NCBI RefSeq assembly: GCF_003337575.1
Contig: NZ_QPJM01000004.1
Location: 124,001 to 188,000 of the forward strand
Source of the DNA: Phyllobacterium bourgognense
GTDB lineage: Bacteria; Pseudomonadota; Alphaproteobacteria; Rhizobiales; Rhizobiaceae
Length of the DNA stretch: 64,000 bases
Direction: 5' to 3'
Part shown: positions 1-8,567 of the stretch, piece by piece
Layout of the letters: the number at the start of each line of letters is the position of its first letter
How positions within the stretch are numbered: the first letter of the stretch is position 1
Position numbers and translations under genes: made by a program
The notes under the pieces: generated by a model
What the model was told of the DNA's origin: nothing
Database searches by the model: none
Seen by the model: the letters and a program-made list of their open reading frames with translations, nothing else

Positions 1-1
1 T

Positions 2-736
2 GCGCGCGAACACCAGATCCCGATCGCCAAGGACAAGCTCGGCGAGGCCCCGTTCTCAGTAGACGCAAACCTTTTGCACTCTTCGTCGGAAGGAAAGGTA
101 CTTGAGGATCCGTGGGTGGAGGCTCCGGAATATGTCCACCAGCGCACGATCTCGCCCATGGATGCGCCAGATAAGGTAACGGAAATCGAAATCGCTTTCG
201 AAAAGGGCGATGCGGTTGCTATCGACGGCAAGCCGCTCTCCCCCGCAACATTGTTGAAAGCGCTCAACGACCTTGGCCGCGACAATGGTATCGGCCGTCT
301 TGATCTGGTCGAAAACCGTTTCGTCGGCATGAAATCGCGCGGTGTTTATGAGACACCCGGCGGCACCATACTTCTCGCCGCACATCGTGCAATGGAATCA
401 ATTACGCTCGACCGCGGCGCCGCTCATCTCAAGGATGAATTCATGCCACGCTATGCCGAACTCATCTACAACGGTTACTGGTTCTCGCCGGAGCGTGAAA
501 TGCTGCAGGCCATGATCGACAAAAGCCAGGACGATGTAGAAGGCACCGTTCGTTTGAAGCTATACAAGGGCAACGTCATGGTTTCCGGCCGGAAGTCGAA
601 AAAGTCGCTCTATTCGGACGCTCTCGTGACTTTCGAGGACGACCACGGCGCTTATGATCAGATGGACGCCGCTGGATTTATCCGCCTCAACGCGTTGCGG
701 CTGCGCACGCTTGCCGCCCGCAAGCGCAACAGCTGA
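2..736 (+). CDS. argG: Argininosuccinate synthase, C-terminal part (partial at window start)
   Basis: The frame is open from base 2 and gives about 244 residues, so the N-terminal ATP-binding half lies before the window. ArgG joins citrulline and aspartate with ATP to make argininosuccinate, the penultimate step of arginine synthesis, in the cytosol. The visible part matches the C-terminal synthetase/multimerisation domain: the stretch [20 protein letters not shown] and the following [14 protein letters not shown] are typical of the family. The protein ends with a basic tail. A strong rho-independent terminator follows 20 bp after the stop, so this is the end of its transcript. Truncation is only a window effect. 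Confidence 0.95.
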   Translation, partial: AREHQIPIAKDKLGEAPFSVDANLLHSSSEGKVLEDPWVEAPEYVHQRTISPMDAPDKVTEIEIAFEKGDAVAIDGKPLSPATLLKALNDLGRDNGIGRLDLVENRFVGMKSRGVYETPGGTILLAAHRAMESITLDRGAAHLKDEFMPRYAELIYNGYWFSPEREMLQAMIDKSQDDVEGTVRLKLYKGNVMVSGRKSKKSLYSDALVTFEDDHGAYDQMDAAGFIRLNALRLRTLAARKRNS

Positions 737-755
737 TATGTCCGAACGCGAAGCG

Positions 756-781
756 AAGCGGGGCCCTGCCCCGCTTTTTTT
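756..781 (+). terminator. Rho-independent terminator after argG
   Basis: AAGCGGGGC (756-764) pairs perfectly with GCCCCGCTT (768-776) across a 3-nt loop and runs into a T tract. It lies just after the argG stop and before the downstream peptidase gene. Confidence 0.9.
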
Positions 782-888
782 GTTTGGCACACTTGTGCAG
801 ACTTTATCGCAGATCCGACTTGTGGCACTCGCTTCTCCGTCTTAGATGTTACACGCTTAGAGTTTCTTGCCTATGACGGAGTGCCCCC

Positions 889-2937
889 ATGTCCTCAACA
901 AAACCGTCCATCAACGCAGCATTGAGAGAATGGACCGGGCCTCTTGGGCTGCCGGACTTCACCGCGTTCAACGATGACGACTTCACCGCTGCCTTTGATG
1001 CCGCCCTTGCGGGAGACCTCGCCGATATCGAGGCCGTGATTAACCAGCACGACGTCCCGACGATTGAGAACACGCTGAAAGCCTTGCAACTTTCCGGCAA
1101 GGACCTGGATCGCGTCTCCGCAATATTCTGGCTGCGGGCCGGTGCCCACACCAATGAAACGATTCAGGCGCTTGAACGGGTCATTGCGCCGAAAATGTCA
1201 CGCCATTCTTCCTCGATCATGATGAACCCGCTGCTCTTCGCGCGTATCGATTCGCTTTACGAGCAGCGCGACCTGCTCGGTCTCGATCCCGAAACAGATC
1301 GCGTACTGGAAAAGACCTGGAAGGGTTTTGTGCGCAGCGGCGCGCGGCTCGCTGAACAGGGGAAGGCACGGCTTGCCGACATTAATGAAAGGTTGGCAAG
1401 CCTTGGCGCGCAATTCGGGCAGAATGTGCAAAAAGACGAAGCGGATTGGGCACTTTTCATCACTGACGAGGCGGAGCTGGCCGGTTTGCCGGATTTTGTG
1501 CGTGATGCGATGCGCGGTGCCGCCGAAGAACGTGACCGCCCCGATGCCTGGGCAGTCACATTATCCCGCTCCATTATCGAACCGTTCCTGTCCTTCTCCG
1601 AGAACCGCTCCCTGCGCGAAAAGTCGTTCCGTGCATGGGCAGCCCGGGGCGAAAATGGCGGCGAGACGGACAATACCGACATCGTTGCCGAAATGGTGAA
1701 GCTGCGTGCTGAAAAAGCCAAACTGCTCGGCTACCAAAGCTTTGCGGCTTACAAGCTCGATGACACGATGGCCAAAACGCCCAAGGCGGTTATGGACTTG
1801 CTGGAACCGGTCTGGGACAAAGCCAAGGCACGCGCCGCCGAAGAAGAAACCGATCTGCAGCGACTTATCACAGGCGAAGGCCGCAATCACAAAGTCGAAC
1901 CCTGGGACTGGCGCTACTATGCCGAGAAACTGCGCAATGAACGTTTCGCTTTCGACGAGGCCGAACTGAAACCCTACTTGCAACTGGAGAAGGTCATCGA
2001 GGCCTGCTTCGACGTCGCGACACGTCTGTTCGGAATTACGTTCGAGGAGAAACAGGGCATTCCGACCTGGCATTCCGATGTCCGCGTCTGGGAAGTTTTC
2101 AATGCGGATGGCAGCGAACGTGGTCTCTTCCTTGGCGATTACTTCAATCGCCAATCGAAGCGCTCTGGCGCATGGATGAGCGCGCTCCAATCGCAACACA
2201 AGCTCGACGGCGAGCACAAGCCGATCATCTACAATGTCATGAATTTCGCCAAGCCACCCAAGGGGGAGCCTGCTCTGCTATCGCTTGATGGTGCGAAAAC
2301 GCTGTTTCATGAGTTTGGCCATGCGCTGCACGGACTTTTGTCGGACGTCACCTGGCCAGCGGTTTCCGGCACATCCGTATCGCGTGACTTTGTCGAATTG
2401 CCATCTCAACTCTACGAGCACTGGCTGACCGTGCCGGCCATTCTTGAGAAGTATGCAATTCACTACCGCACCGGCGAAGCGATGCCGAAGGCCTTGCTCG
2501 ACAAGGTGCTAGCAGCCAATACATTCAATGCGGGGTTCAACACGGTTGAATTCACCTCGTCTGCGCTGGTTGACATGGCGTTTCATGCGGACGGTAACCC
2601 CCCCGTTGATCCGATCAAATTCGAGGCCGATACATTGAGGCAACTGGAGATGCCCGACGCCATTATCATGCGCCATCGCACCCCGCACTTCACCCACGTG
2701 TTTTCCGGAGACGGTTATTCAGCCGGCTATTATTCCTATATGTGGTCGGAGGTGCTGGATGCGGATGCGTTCAAGGCATTCGAGGAGACGGGCGATGTGT
2801 TCAACAGTGATCTCGCCGCGAAGCTCAGGCGGTATATCTATTCAGCGGGCGGAAGCCGTGATCCGGAAGATCTCTACAAGGCATTTCGCGGCAAGATGCC
2901 CACGCCCGATGCAATGATCGAAAAGCGTGGGCTTTGA
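889..2937 (+). CDS. dcp: M3 family zinc oligopeptidase (peptidyl-dipeptidase Dcp type)
   Basis: A 682-residue thimet-type metallopeptidase that degrades short cytosolic peptides. The zinc motif HEFGH is at residues 474-478 (His474 and His478 as ligands, Glu475 catalytic). Glu503 in VELPSQ is the likely third zinc ligand. The C-terminal block with FSGDGYSAGYYSYMWSEV is the substrate-binding segment conserved in M3 enzymes. The length equals that of E. coli Dcp (about 680), which favours Dcp over oligopeptidase A, although the two are hard to separate by eye. No signal peptide is seen. It is a single-gene unit, preceded by the argG terminator and facing the hydrolase gene on the other strand. 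Confidence 0.9.
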   Translation: MSSTKPSINAALREWTGPLGLPDFTAFNDDDFTAAFDAALAGDLADIEAVINQHDVPTIENTLKALQLSGKDLDRVSAIFWLRAGAHTNETIQALERVIAPKMSRHSSSIMMNPLLFARIDSLYEQRDLLGLDPETDRVLEKTWKGFVRSGARLAEQGKARLADINERLASLGAQFGQNVQKDEADWALFITDEAELAGLPDFVRDAMRGAAEERDRPDAWAVTLSRSIIEPFLSFSENRSLREKSFRAWAARGENGGETDNTDIVAEMVKLRAEKAKLLGYQSFAAYKLDDTMAKTPKAVMDLLEPVWDKAKARAAEEETDLQRLITGEGRNHKVEPWDWRYYAEKLRNERFAFDEAELKPYLQLEKVIEACFDVATRLFGITFEEKQGIPTWHSDVRVWEVFNADGSERGLFLGDYFNRQSKRSGAWMSALQSQHKLDGEHKPIIYNVMNFAKPPKGEPALLSLDGAKTLFHEFGHALHGLLSDVTWPAVSGTSVSRDFVELPSQLYEHWLTVPAILEKYAIHYRTGEAMPKALLDKVLAANTFNAGFNTVEFTSSALVDMAFHADGNPPVDPIKFEADTLRQLEMPDAIIMRHRTPHFTHVFSGDGYSAGYYSYMWSEVLDADAFKAFEETGDVFNSDLAAKLRRYIYSAGGSRDPEDLYKAFRGKMPTPDAMIEKRGL

Positions 2938-2958
2938 TCTGATTTAAAGTCCAGATCA
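2935..2958. terminator. Short inverted repeat between convergent genes (weak terminator candidate)
   Basis: TGATCTG (2935-2941) and CAGATCA (2952-2958) form a 7-bp stem that contains the stop codons of both converging genes. There is no clear T tract, so a terminator role is only a guess. Confidence 0.35.
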
Positions 2959-3777
2959 GGCCTTGGCGAAATCCAGAAGGTCCTTGTTCAGTTCATCCTT
3001 GTGCGTTGTTGCAAGACCGTGAGGCGCACCGGGATAGACCTTCAAGGTAGCGTTCTTCACGATTTTGACAGCCTTCCGCGCCGCATCGTCAATTGGCACG
3101 ATCTGGTCGTCATCGCCATGGATGAACAAGGTCGGAATGTCGAACTTCTTCAGATCTTCGGTGAAGTCAGTTTCGGAGAATGCCTTGATGCAGAAGTAGG
3201 AGGCCGGCATACCGGCCATCATACCTTGCAGCCAGAACGCTTCCCTTACCCCTTCGGAAATTTTTGCTCCGCTGCGATTGTAGCTGTAGAACGGGAGTGA
3301 CAAATCCTTGAAAAACTGCGAGCGGTCGGCAATGACACCATCGCGAATGCCATTGAAGACATCTAGCGGCAGACCTTCCGGATTGGCGTCCGTCTTTAGC
3401 ATTAGCGGCGGCACTGCGCCGACCAGCACGGCTTTGGCTACGCGTTTTGTACCATGACGGCCGATATAGCGGGCGACTTCACCGCCGCCGGTTGAATGAC
3501 CGATCATGATCGCGTCCTGCAAATCGAGCTTGTCGAACAGTTCCGCCAGATCGTCCGCATATTGGTCCATGTCATTGCCGTGCCACGGCTGGCTCGACCG
3601 GCCATGACCGCGGCGGTCATGGGCAATGACTCGGTAGCCATTTGAGGCGAGGAAGAACATCTGGTCCTCCCAGGCATCCGAAGAGAGCGGCCAGCCATGG
3701 CTGAAAACCACCGGCTGTCCCTTGCCCCAGTCCTTGTAGTAGATTTCAGTACCGTCGTTTGTGGTGATCGTAGGCAT
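2956..3777 (-). CDS. Alpha/beta hydrolase, non-heme chloroperoxidase-like
   Basis: A 273-residue cytosolic alpha/beta-hydrolase of the arylesterase/cofactor-free haloperoxidase group. The nucleophile elbow GHSTGGG contains the catalytic Ser. Oxyanion-region motif GWPLSSDAW, the [10 protein letters not shown] loop, the acid-region [10 protein letters not shown] and the C-terminal His in PGAPHGL complete the triad architecture. An upstream in-frame ATG would add 13 residues. The ATG at 3777 is preferred because AAAGGA lies about 8 bases before it and the protein then begins MPTITTNDG, as relatives do. The natural substrate is unknown; esterase or perhydrolase activity is the family norm. It is co-oriented with ohr but separated by about 150 bp. 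Confidence 0.85.
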   Translation of the reverse strand: MPTITTNDGTEIYYKDWGKGQPVVFSHGWPLSSDAWEDQMFFLASNGYRVIAHDRRGHGRSSQPWHGNDMDQYADDLAELFDKLDLQDAIMIGHSTGGGEVARYIGRHGTKRVAKAVLVGAVPPLMLKTDANPEGLPLDVFNGIRDGVIADRSQFFKDLSLPFYSYNRSGAKISEGVREAFWLQGMMAGMPASYFCIKAFSETDFTEDLKKFDIPTLFIHGDDDQIVPIDDAARKAVKIVKNATLKVYPGAPHGLATTHKDELNKDLLDFAKA

Positions 3778-3923
3778 AGTTTGTCCTTTCGCTGGTTGTG
3801 GCTCGATTTCCTGCATTTGGGCAACGAACGCTGCCTTGGGAAAAAGCGGGGGATGTCATGTGTAACGGGATATCGCTCTGGGTGTAGCTGTCTTGGACAA
3901 CCCTAGTACGACAACCCTTGGTG

Positions 3924-4346
3924 TCAATTAATCGATATACGTACGTTGAGGTTGCTACGTGTGGCCTCGGAATAGGGGCAAACAATGTGCGCGGCATCCA
4001 CAATTTCCCGAGCCTGTGCAGCTTCCACACCCGGCAGAGTGACTGCGAGCGCGACATCCAAGCCGAACCCCTTGCCGTCGTCGCGCGGACCAATGCCAAC
4101 TGTTGCAGTGACAGCGCTCTCCTCGGATAGCTTCACCTTTTTCTGACCAGCGACGTATTTGATCGCGCCAAGAAAGCAGGCGGAATAGCCGGCGCCAAAG
4201 AGCTGTTCCGGATTGGTGCCGTCACCGCCATTCCCGCCAAGCTCCTTCGGCGTTGACAGCGTAATCTGCAGGCGGCCATCCTCACTTGCTGCGCGGCCCT
4301 CGCGGCCGCCAGTTGCCGTCGCCTTCGTTGTGTAGAGAATGCTCAT
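3924..4346 (-). CDS. ohr: Organic hydroperoxide resistance protein Ohr (OsmC family)
   Basis: A 140-residue thiol peroxidase that reduces organic and fatty-acid hydroperoxides using lipoamide-type reductants. Both catalytic cysteines are present: Cys57 in GYSACFLGA and Cys123 in VCPYSEATR. Length and the ending NVRISIN are typical of Ohr rather than the longer OsmC. An in-frame ATG 10 codons upstream exists, but MSILYTTKA is the usual Ohr start. The gene is divergent from ohrR, which encodes its redox-sensing repressor, and repeated operator-like elements lie between the two genes. Regulation by OhrR is therefore very likely, although it is inferred from context. Confidence 0.95.
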   Translation of the reverse strand: MSILYTTKATATGGREGRAASEDGRLQITLSTPKELGGNGGDGTNPEQLFGAGYSACFLGAIKYVAGQKKVKLSEESAVTATVGIGPRDDGKGFGLDVALAVTLPGVEAAQAREIVDAAHIVCPYSEATRSNLNVRISIN

Positions 4347-4383
4347 CACTTGTTCCTTAGATTGGTTGTTCAGCACGCATTAA

Positions 4384-4448
4384 ATTGCACACAATTAAAT
4401 AGTGCGCAATAGATATTCGATGTGGCGAAAAATTAAATGATGCGCAAT
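4384..4448. promoter_or_regulatory. Candidate OhrR operator region between ohr and ohrR
   Basis: An inverted repeat ATTGCACAC (4384-4392) / GTGCGCAAT (4402-4410) has 8 of 9 matching positions. The 18-bp segment 4393-4410 recurs as 4431-4448 (aattaaat, two swapped bases, tgcgcaat), exactly 38 bp further on. Two operator copies in the shared promoter of a divergent ohr/ohrR pair fit repressor binding. Assignment to OhrR is inference from position. Confidence 0.6.
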
Positions 4449-4494
4449 TCAATTGCCTTTGCTATCTTGCACTGCCTTGGAAGGATACTGAACA

Positions 4495-4965
4495 ATGAAA
4501 CCAACATCGGGAAATGCACCGGACTCCCTCCTCAAACTGGAAAACTTCCTGTGCTTCGCCATCTATTCGACCGCCAACGCTGTTACGCGTGCCTACCAGC
4601 CGCGCCTGGCGGTGCTCGGCCTGACCTACCCGCAATATCTTGTGATGGTGGTGCTCTGGGAGCGGGAAAACCAGACGGTTAAATCGATCGGGGAAAAGCT
4701 CAGCCTTGATTCCGGCACGCTGACCCCGCTTCTAAAACGTCTGGAGAGCGCGGGCTTGATCACACGACGCCGCGATACGGTGGACGAGCGTCAGGTTCTG
4801 ATCGGACTTACGGATGAAGGCCGAGCCGCGCGCAGACGCGCAGAAGCCATACCCATTGCAATCGGAAAGGCTTTTGGGTGCACCCTAGGCGAGGCGAATG
4901 ATTTGCGCGCCGAATTAATAACTGTGCGCGACAATCTCATTGCCAGCATCGACAAGGCAAAATAA
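4495..4965 (+). CDS. ohrR: MarR-family organic peroxide sensor OhrR
   Basis: A 156-residue winged-helix repressor. The reactive cysteine of OhrR proteins is present near the N terminus: Cys20 in [10 protein letters not shown]. Oxidation of this residue releases OhrR from DNA and induces ohr. The winged-helix core spans about residues 55-120, with the conserved block [14 protein letters not shown] and the wing sequence [15 protein letters not shown]. It is divergent from ohr across about 150 bp containing two similar operator-like elements, which implies control of ohr and of itself. An upstream overlapping reading frame is a shadow. The gene ends in a strong bidirectional terminator shared with asd. 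Confidence 0.93.
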   Translation: MKPTSGNAPDSLLKLENFLCFAIYSTANAVTRAYQPRLAVLGLTYPQYLVMVVLWERENQTVKSIGEKLSLDSGTLTPLLKRLESAGLITRRRDTVDERQVLIGLTDEGRAARRRAEAIPIAIGKAFGCTLGEANDLRAELITVRDNLIASIDKAK

Positions 4966-4991
4966 AAGGGCGCGGTCTCCCGCGCCCTTTT
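4964..4991. terminator. Bidirectional terminator between ohrR and asd
   Basis: AAAAGGGCGCG (4964-4974) pairs perfectly with CGCGCCCTTTT (4981-4991) over a 6-nt loop. A/T flanks on both sides let it end the converging ohrR and asd transcripts. Confidence 0.9.
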
Positions 4992-5011
4992 GCAGTTCAA
5001 ACGGCTAATGA

Positions 5012-6046
5012 TTAGGCCGCAATTTTCTTCGGCTGGATGAGCCCGCGCGCAACCAGAAGCTCGGCAATCTGGATCGCATTAAGCGCCGCACCCTTGCGCA
5101 GGTTGTCGGAAACGATCCAGATGGAAAGACCGTTTTCGACCGTAATATCTTCGCGGATACGGGAAATGTAAGTCGCATCTTCACCGGCGGCTTCGTAAGG
5201 CGTGATATAGCCGCCATCTTCGTGGCGATCCACGACCAGGCAGCCCGGCGCATCGCTCAGGATCTCGCGGGCTTCCTCGGCGCTCATCGGGCTTTCGAAT
5301 TCGATATTTACCGCTTCCGAGTGACCGATGAATACCGGTACGCGCACGCACGTCGCCGTGAGCTTGATTTTCGGATCAAGCATCTTCTTGGTCTCGGCGA
5401 CCATCTTCCACTCTTCCTTGGTCGAGCCATCTTCCATAAAGACGTCAATATGCGGAATGACATTGAAAGCAATGCGCTTGGTAAACTTTTTGGCCTCCAC
5501 CGGATCGGCGACGAATACCGCCCGCGACTGCTGAAACAGTTCGTCCATGCCGTCCTTGCCCGCACCCGAAACCGATTGATAGGTCGCGATGACCAGGCGC
5601 TTGATCCTGGCCTTATCATGCAACGGCTTCAACGCGACCACGAGCTGCGCAGTCGAACAGTTCGGATTGGCGATGATGTTCTTCTTGGTAAAGCCGGTAA
5701 TTGCATCGGGATTAACTTCCGGCACGATCAGCGGCACGTTTGAATCGTAACGCCATGCGGAGGAGTTATCGATGACAACGCACCCCTGCGCGCCAATCTT
5801 CGGTGACCATTCCTTTGACACGTTACCGCCGGCAGACATCAAGCAAATGTCCGTATCGGAAAAATCGTAATTTTCGAGGTTTTTGACCTTGAGCGTCCGG
5901 TCGCCATAGGACACCTCGGTTCCCTGCGAACGGCGCGACGCAAGCGCCACGACTTCGCTGACCGGAAACCCGCGCTCTTCCAGTATTGTAAGCATTTCGC
6001 GGCCCACATTGCCTGTGGCACCAACAACCGCAACCTTGAAACTCAT
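5012..6046 (-). CDS. asd: Aspartate-semialdehyde dehydrogenase
   Basis: A 344-residue NADPH enzyme converting aspartyl phosphate to aspartate semialdehyde, the branch point to lysine/diaminopimelate, threonine and methionine. It shows the N-terminal nucleotide-binding motif VVGATGNVGREM (residues 7-18) and the catalytic cysteine Cys130 in NPNCSTAQ. The substrate-binding region ends in HSEAVNIEFE and the dimerisation segment follows. The length is normal for the bacterial enzyme. It is monocistronic, between a terminator and a 569-bp upstream region holding a small gene on the same strand. Confidence 0.96.
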   Translation of the reverse strand: MSFKVAVVGATGNVGREMLTILEERGFPVSEVVALASRRSQGTEVSYGDRTLKVKNLENYDFSDTDICLMSAGGNVSKEWSPKIGAQGCVVIDNSSAWRYDSNVPLIVPEVNPDAITGFTKKNIIANPNCSTAQLVVALKPLHDKARIKRLVIATYQSVSGAGKDGMDELFQQSRAVFVADPVEAKKFTKRIAFNVIPHIDVFMEDGSTKEEWKMVAETKKMLDPKIKLTATCVRVPVFIGHSEAVNIEFESPMSAEEAREILSDAPGCLVVDRHEDGGYITPYEAAGEDATYISRIREDITVENGLSIWIVSDNLRKGAALNAIQIAELLVARGLIQPKKIAA

Positions 6047-6147
6047 CTGTGGTATCTCCTGTCCCTCTCTGCTGTATAAACCCGCTGGCCACTGCGGGTC
6101 TTCTCCCCCGGGCCGGACCCGGGAGGGGGCGAGCAGGCCAAGGGAAA

Positions 6148-6279
6148 TCAGACCGTTTTAGTGGTCGTTTTCGCAGTCTGTTTGGCCGAAATTTTAAGGG
6201 CAAGAGCACGCGCATCACCGCCTCCGGCAAGCTTACCGGAACCGTTCTTCAAAAACAGCGCTGTTGTTTCGCCACCCAT
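6148..6279 (-). CDS. Small hypothetical protein, 43 aa
   Basis: A short frame starting at ATG 6279 and stopping at 6148. It has an excellent ribosome binding site, AAGGAG, 8 bases before the ATG. The codons look like those of the neighbouring genes, with mostly G or C at third positions. The product begins MGGETTALFLKNGSGKLA and has a basic, Thr/Lys-rich tail (KQTAKTTTKTV). It has no membrane segment and no cysteine. I do not recognise a function. It sits upstream of asd on the same strand, about 100 bp away. A longer in-frame start at 6351 exists but lacks a ribosome binding site. The gene is probably real, judging by the ribosome binding site and codon pattern. Confidence 0.55.
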   Translation of the reverse strand: MGGETTALFLKNGSGKLAGGGDARALALKISAKQTAKTTTKTV

Positions 6280-6615
6280 GCGGGCATCTCCTTGTCCGTC
6301 TGTGCTTGTACGCGGTTTCGGTAAAGAGTCAATTGTTTCGGCAAATGACAAGAATATGTCGCGTTACGCACAATTTTCGGCAATTGACGTAAGATGCGGG
6401 CTTTGCTTTGATCAATATATGGTGAACACTTCATCCGTATATCGGGTGCGTGACCTTTTGGGGGAAAAATTCCGGAGGACACTCACCAACGCGTTGTCTA
6501 CGGCGAGCAATTCTGGTCCGCAGCTGACCACGCGTAGTGTCGACAGGTAATGGCATGACAAGGGGGTTACCTGTCGTGTTCTTGGCTCAACTGCTGTTTT
6601 CTGGGAGAAAATGAA
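6280..6615. other. Intergenic region upstream of the MFS transporter gene
   Basis: About 336 bp without a supported gene. It must hold the divergent promoters of the 43-aa gene and the transporter gene. A possible ribosome binding site, GGGAG, lies at about 6602-6606, some 9 bases before the transporter ATG. No tRNA, no strong palindrome and no riboswitch signature was seen. Confidence 0.5.
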
Positions 6616-8502
6616 ATGACAACCACTACTGTGGCCGACGATTCTAGTCGGGGTATGACGAGGGAGGAAAAGAAGGTCATCTTCGCTTCTTCGCTCGGAA
6701 CCGTTTTCGAATGGTACGATTTCTATCTCTATGGTTCCCTTGCCGCTTTCATCGGTACTGCCTTCTTCAGCGAGTACCCGGAAGCAACGCGCAATATCTT
6801 CGCGCTACTGGCCTTCGCCGCAGGCTTCCTGGTTCGGCCATTCGGCGCCCTCGTTTTCGGACGCATCGGCGATCTTGTCGGCCGTAAATACACGTTCCTC
6901 GTCACCATCATGATCATGGGTCTGTCGACCTTCCTTGTCGGTATTCTTCCAGGTTCAGCCAGTTGGGGTATTGCCGCGCCCATCGTCCTTATTGCCCTGC
7001 GCATGCTGCAAGGGCTAGCTCTCGGGGGTGAATATGGCGGTGCAGCAACGTATGTCGCTGAACACGCGCCAAACAATAGACGCGGCTACTATACGTCCTG
7101 GATTCAGACCACAGCAACACTTGGTCTTTTCCTTTCCCTCGTCGTCATCCTGATCATTCAGAATTGGCTCGGCAAAGAAGCGTTTGCTGCATGGGGTTGG
7201 CGTATTCCATTCATTCTATCTTTCATACTCCTCGGTATCTCCGTCTGGATCCGTTTGTCCTTGAGCGAATCGCCGGCGTTCCAAAGGATGAAGGAGGAGG
7301 GTAAAGGCTCCAAGGCACCGCTATCGGAAGCCTTCGGCCAATGGAAAAATGCGAAGATCGCGCTAATTGCACTCCTCGGCCTTACCGCCGGCCAGGCCGT
7401 TGTCTGGTATTGCGGCCAGTTCTACGCATTGTTCTTCCTGCAGAACGTTCTGAAGGTCGATGGCCAGTCGGTCAACATCATGATCGCCATCGCGCTCTTG
7501 CTCGGAACCGGTTTTTTTGTCTTCTTCGGCTGGCTTTCCGACAAAATCGGCCGCAAGCCTATCATCATGGCCGGTCTTGCTTTGGCAATCCTGACGTATT
7601 TCCCGCTGTTCAAGGCGTTGACCTGGGCAGCAAATCCTGCGCTCGCCATGGCACAGGAAAATGTTCGCGCGACCGTCACTGCAGCACCGGGCGACTGCAA
7701 GTTCCAGTTCAATCCGACTGGCACCGCCAAGTTCACTACCTCGTGCGATATCGCGACCTCTTACCTGACTCGCAACTCGGTTCCCTATGACGTCGTGGCA
7801 ACGGCGGCGCCAGGTACTATAGCGACGGTGAAGATCGGCTCGGAAACAGTCGAATCCTACGACGCGACAGCTGCCGGAGCGGACGCAAAGGCAAAGGACG
7901 CGGCTTTCGCCAAAAGTGTCAACAACGCGCTTCAGGACGGCGGCTATCCCCTCGTCCGCGATCCGGTGAAGGTCGTCGACTCGAAGCTTGATGCCCTGGT
8001 CGCGGCAAATCCGAAACTGGCTCTCGATGCTGCCGCGATCCGGGGTGGCGAAAAGACGCTCGTTCCGGTTGATCAAGCTATCAAGGACAAGTTGCTGACC
8101 GCAGAAGAGGCTGCCGGCGCAACCGAGGTGCCGGTCTATACTGTTCCCGGCGCAGGCGCGTTCAAGATGGTTGCCGATCCCGCCGCTGTCAACTGGACAA
8201 AGGTCATCGCGATCCTCTTCGTGCTCGTGCTCTATGTGACAATGGTTTATGGTCCCATCGCCGCAATCCTCGTCGAGATGTTCCCGACCCGCATCCGCTA
8301 CACCGGCATGTCCTTGCCCTATCATATCGGTAACGGCTGGTTCGGTGGGCTGCTCCCGGCAACGGTCTTCGCAATGAGCGCGTTCAAGGGCGATATATAC
8401 TACGGCCTGTGGTATCCGATCATTGTTGCAGCGATGACCCTGATAATCGGTCTCATCTTTGTCCGCGACACCAGGGGAGTTGATCTCCACGACATTAAGT
8501 AA
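6616..8502 (+). CDS. MFS transporter, metabolite:H+ symporter-like, with a large periplasmic insertion
   Basis: A 628-residue inner-membrane secondary transporter of the ProP/KgtP-like metabolite:H+ symporter group. Motifs FEWYDFYLYG near residue 35, RPFGALVFGRIGDLVGRK (loop 2-3) and DKIGRKP (loop 8-9) are typical. Ordinary relatives have 420-560 residues. The extra length is a block from about residue 340 to 525 between predicted helices 9 and 10. It is hydrophilic, Ala/Asp/Lys-rich, and has two cysteines (361 and 377) that could form a disulfide. By standard MFS topology this loop is periplasmic. The substrate cannot be told from sequence. A perfect terminator follows; no operon partner is seen. 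Confidence 0.85.
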   Translation: MTTTTVADDSSRGMTREEKKVIFASSLGTVFEWYDFYLYGSLAAFIGTAFFSEYPEATRNIFALLAFAAGFLVRPFGALVFGRIGDLVGRKYTFLVTIMIMGLSTFLVGILPGSASWGIAAPIVLIALRMLQGLALGGEYGGAATYVAEHAPNNRRGYYTSWIQTTATLGLFLSLVVILIIQNWLGKEAFAAWGWRIPFILSFILLGISVWIRLSLSESPAFQRMKEEGKGSKAPLSEAFGQWKNAKIALIALLGLTAGQAVVWYCGQFYALFFLQNVLKVDGQSVNIMIAIALLLGTGFFVFFGWLSDKIGRKPIIMAGLALAILTYFPLFKALTWAANPALAMAQENVRATVTAAPGDCKFQFNPTGTAKFTTSCDIATSYLTRNSVPYDVVATAAPGTIATVKIGSETVESYDATAAGADAKAKDAAFAKSVNNALQDGGYPLVRDPVKVVDSKLDALVAANPKLALDAAAIRGGEKTLVPVDQAIKDKLLTAEEAAGATEVPVYTVPGAGAFKMVADPAAVNWTKVIAILFVLVLYVTMVYGPIAAILVEMFPTRIRYTGMSLPYHIGNGWFGGLLPATVFAMSAFKGDIYYGLWYPIIVAAMTLIIGLIFVRDTRGVDLHDIK

Positions 8503-8514
8503 CCCGGTAAACTA

Positions 8515-8548
8515 AAAAGCCCGGCATGATTTCTCATGCCGGGCTTTT
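8515..8548. terminator. Bidirectional terminator between the MFS gene and leuB
   Basis: A perfect 15-bp stem, AAAAGCCCGGCATGA (8515-8529) with TCATGCCGGGCTTTT (8534-8548), and a 4-nt loop. It is followed by more T residues and serves two converging genes. Confidence 0.95.
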
Positions 8549-8567
8549 GTTTTTCCGGAATTCCGAT

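Noticed and set aside
4437-4682. 81-aa frame overlapping the ohrR start
   Set aside because: It overlaps the conserved OhrR N terminus in another frame and spans the operator; no family signature.
6105-6130. GC-rich CCCGGG hairpin between asd and the 43-aa gene
   Set aside because: The stem is imperfect beyond 6 bp and has no T tract on either strand, so it was not called a terminator.
7363-8490. 375-aa minus-strand frame opposite the MFS gene
   Set aside because: Antisense to a real transporter; the peptide is low in hydrophobics, His/Asp/Arg-rich, as shadow frames of GC-rich genes are.
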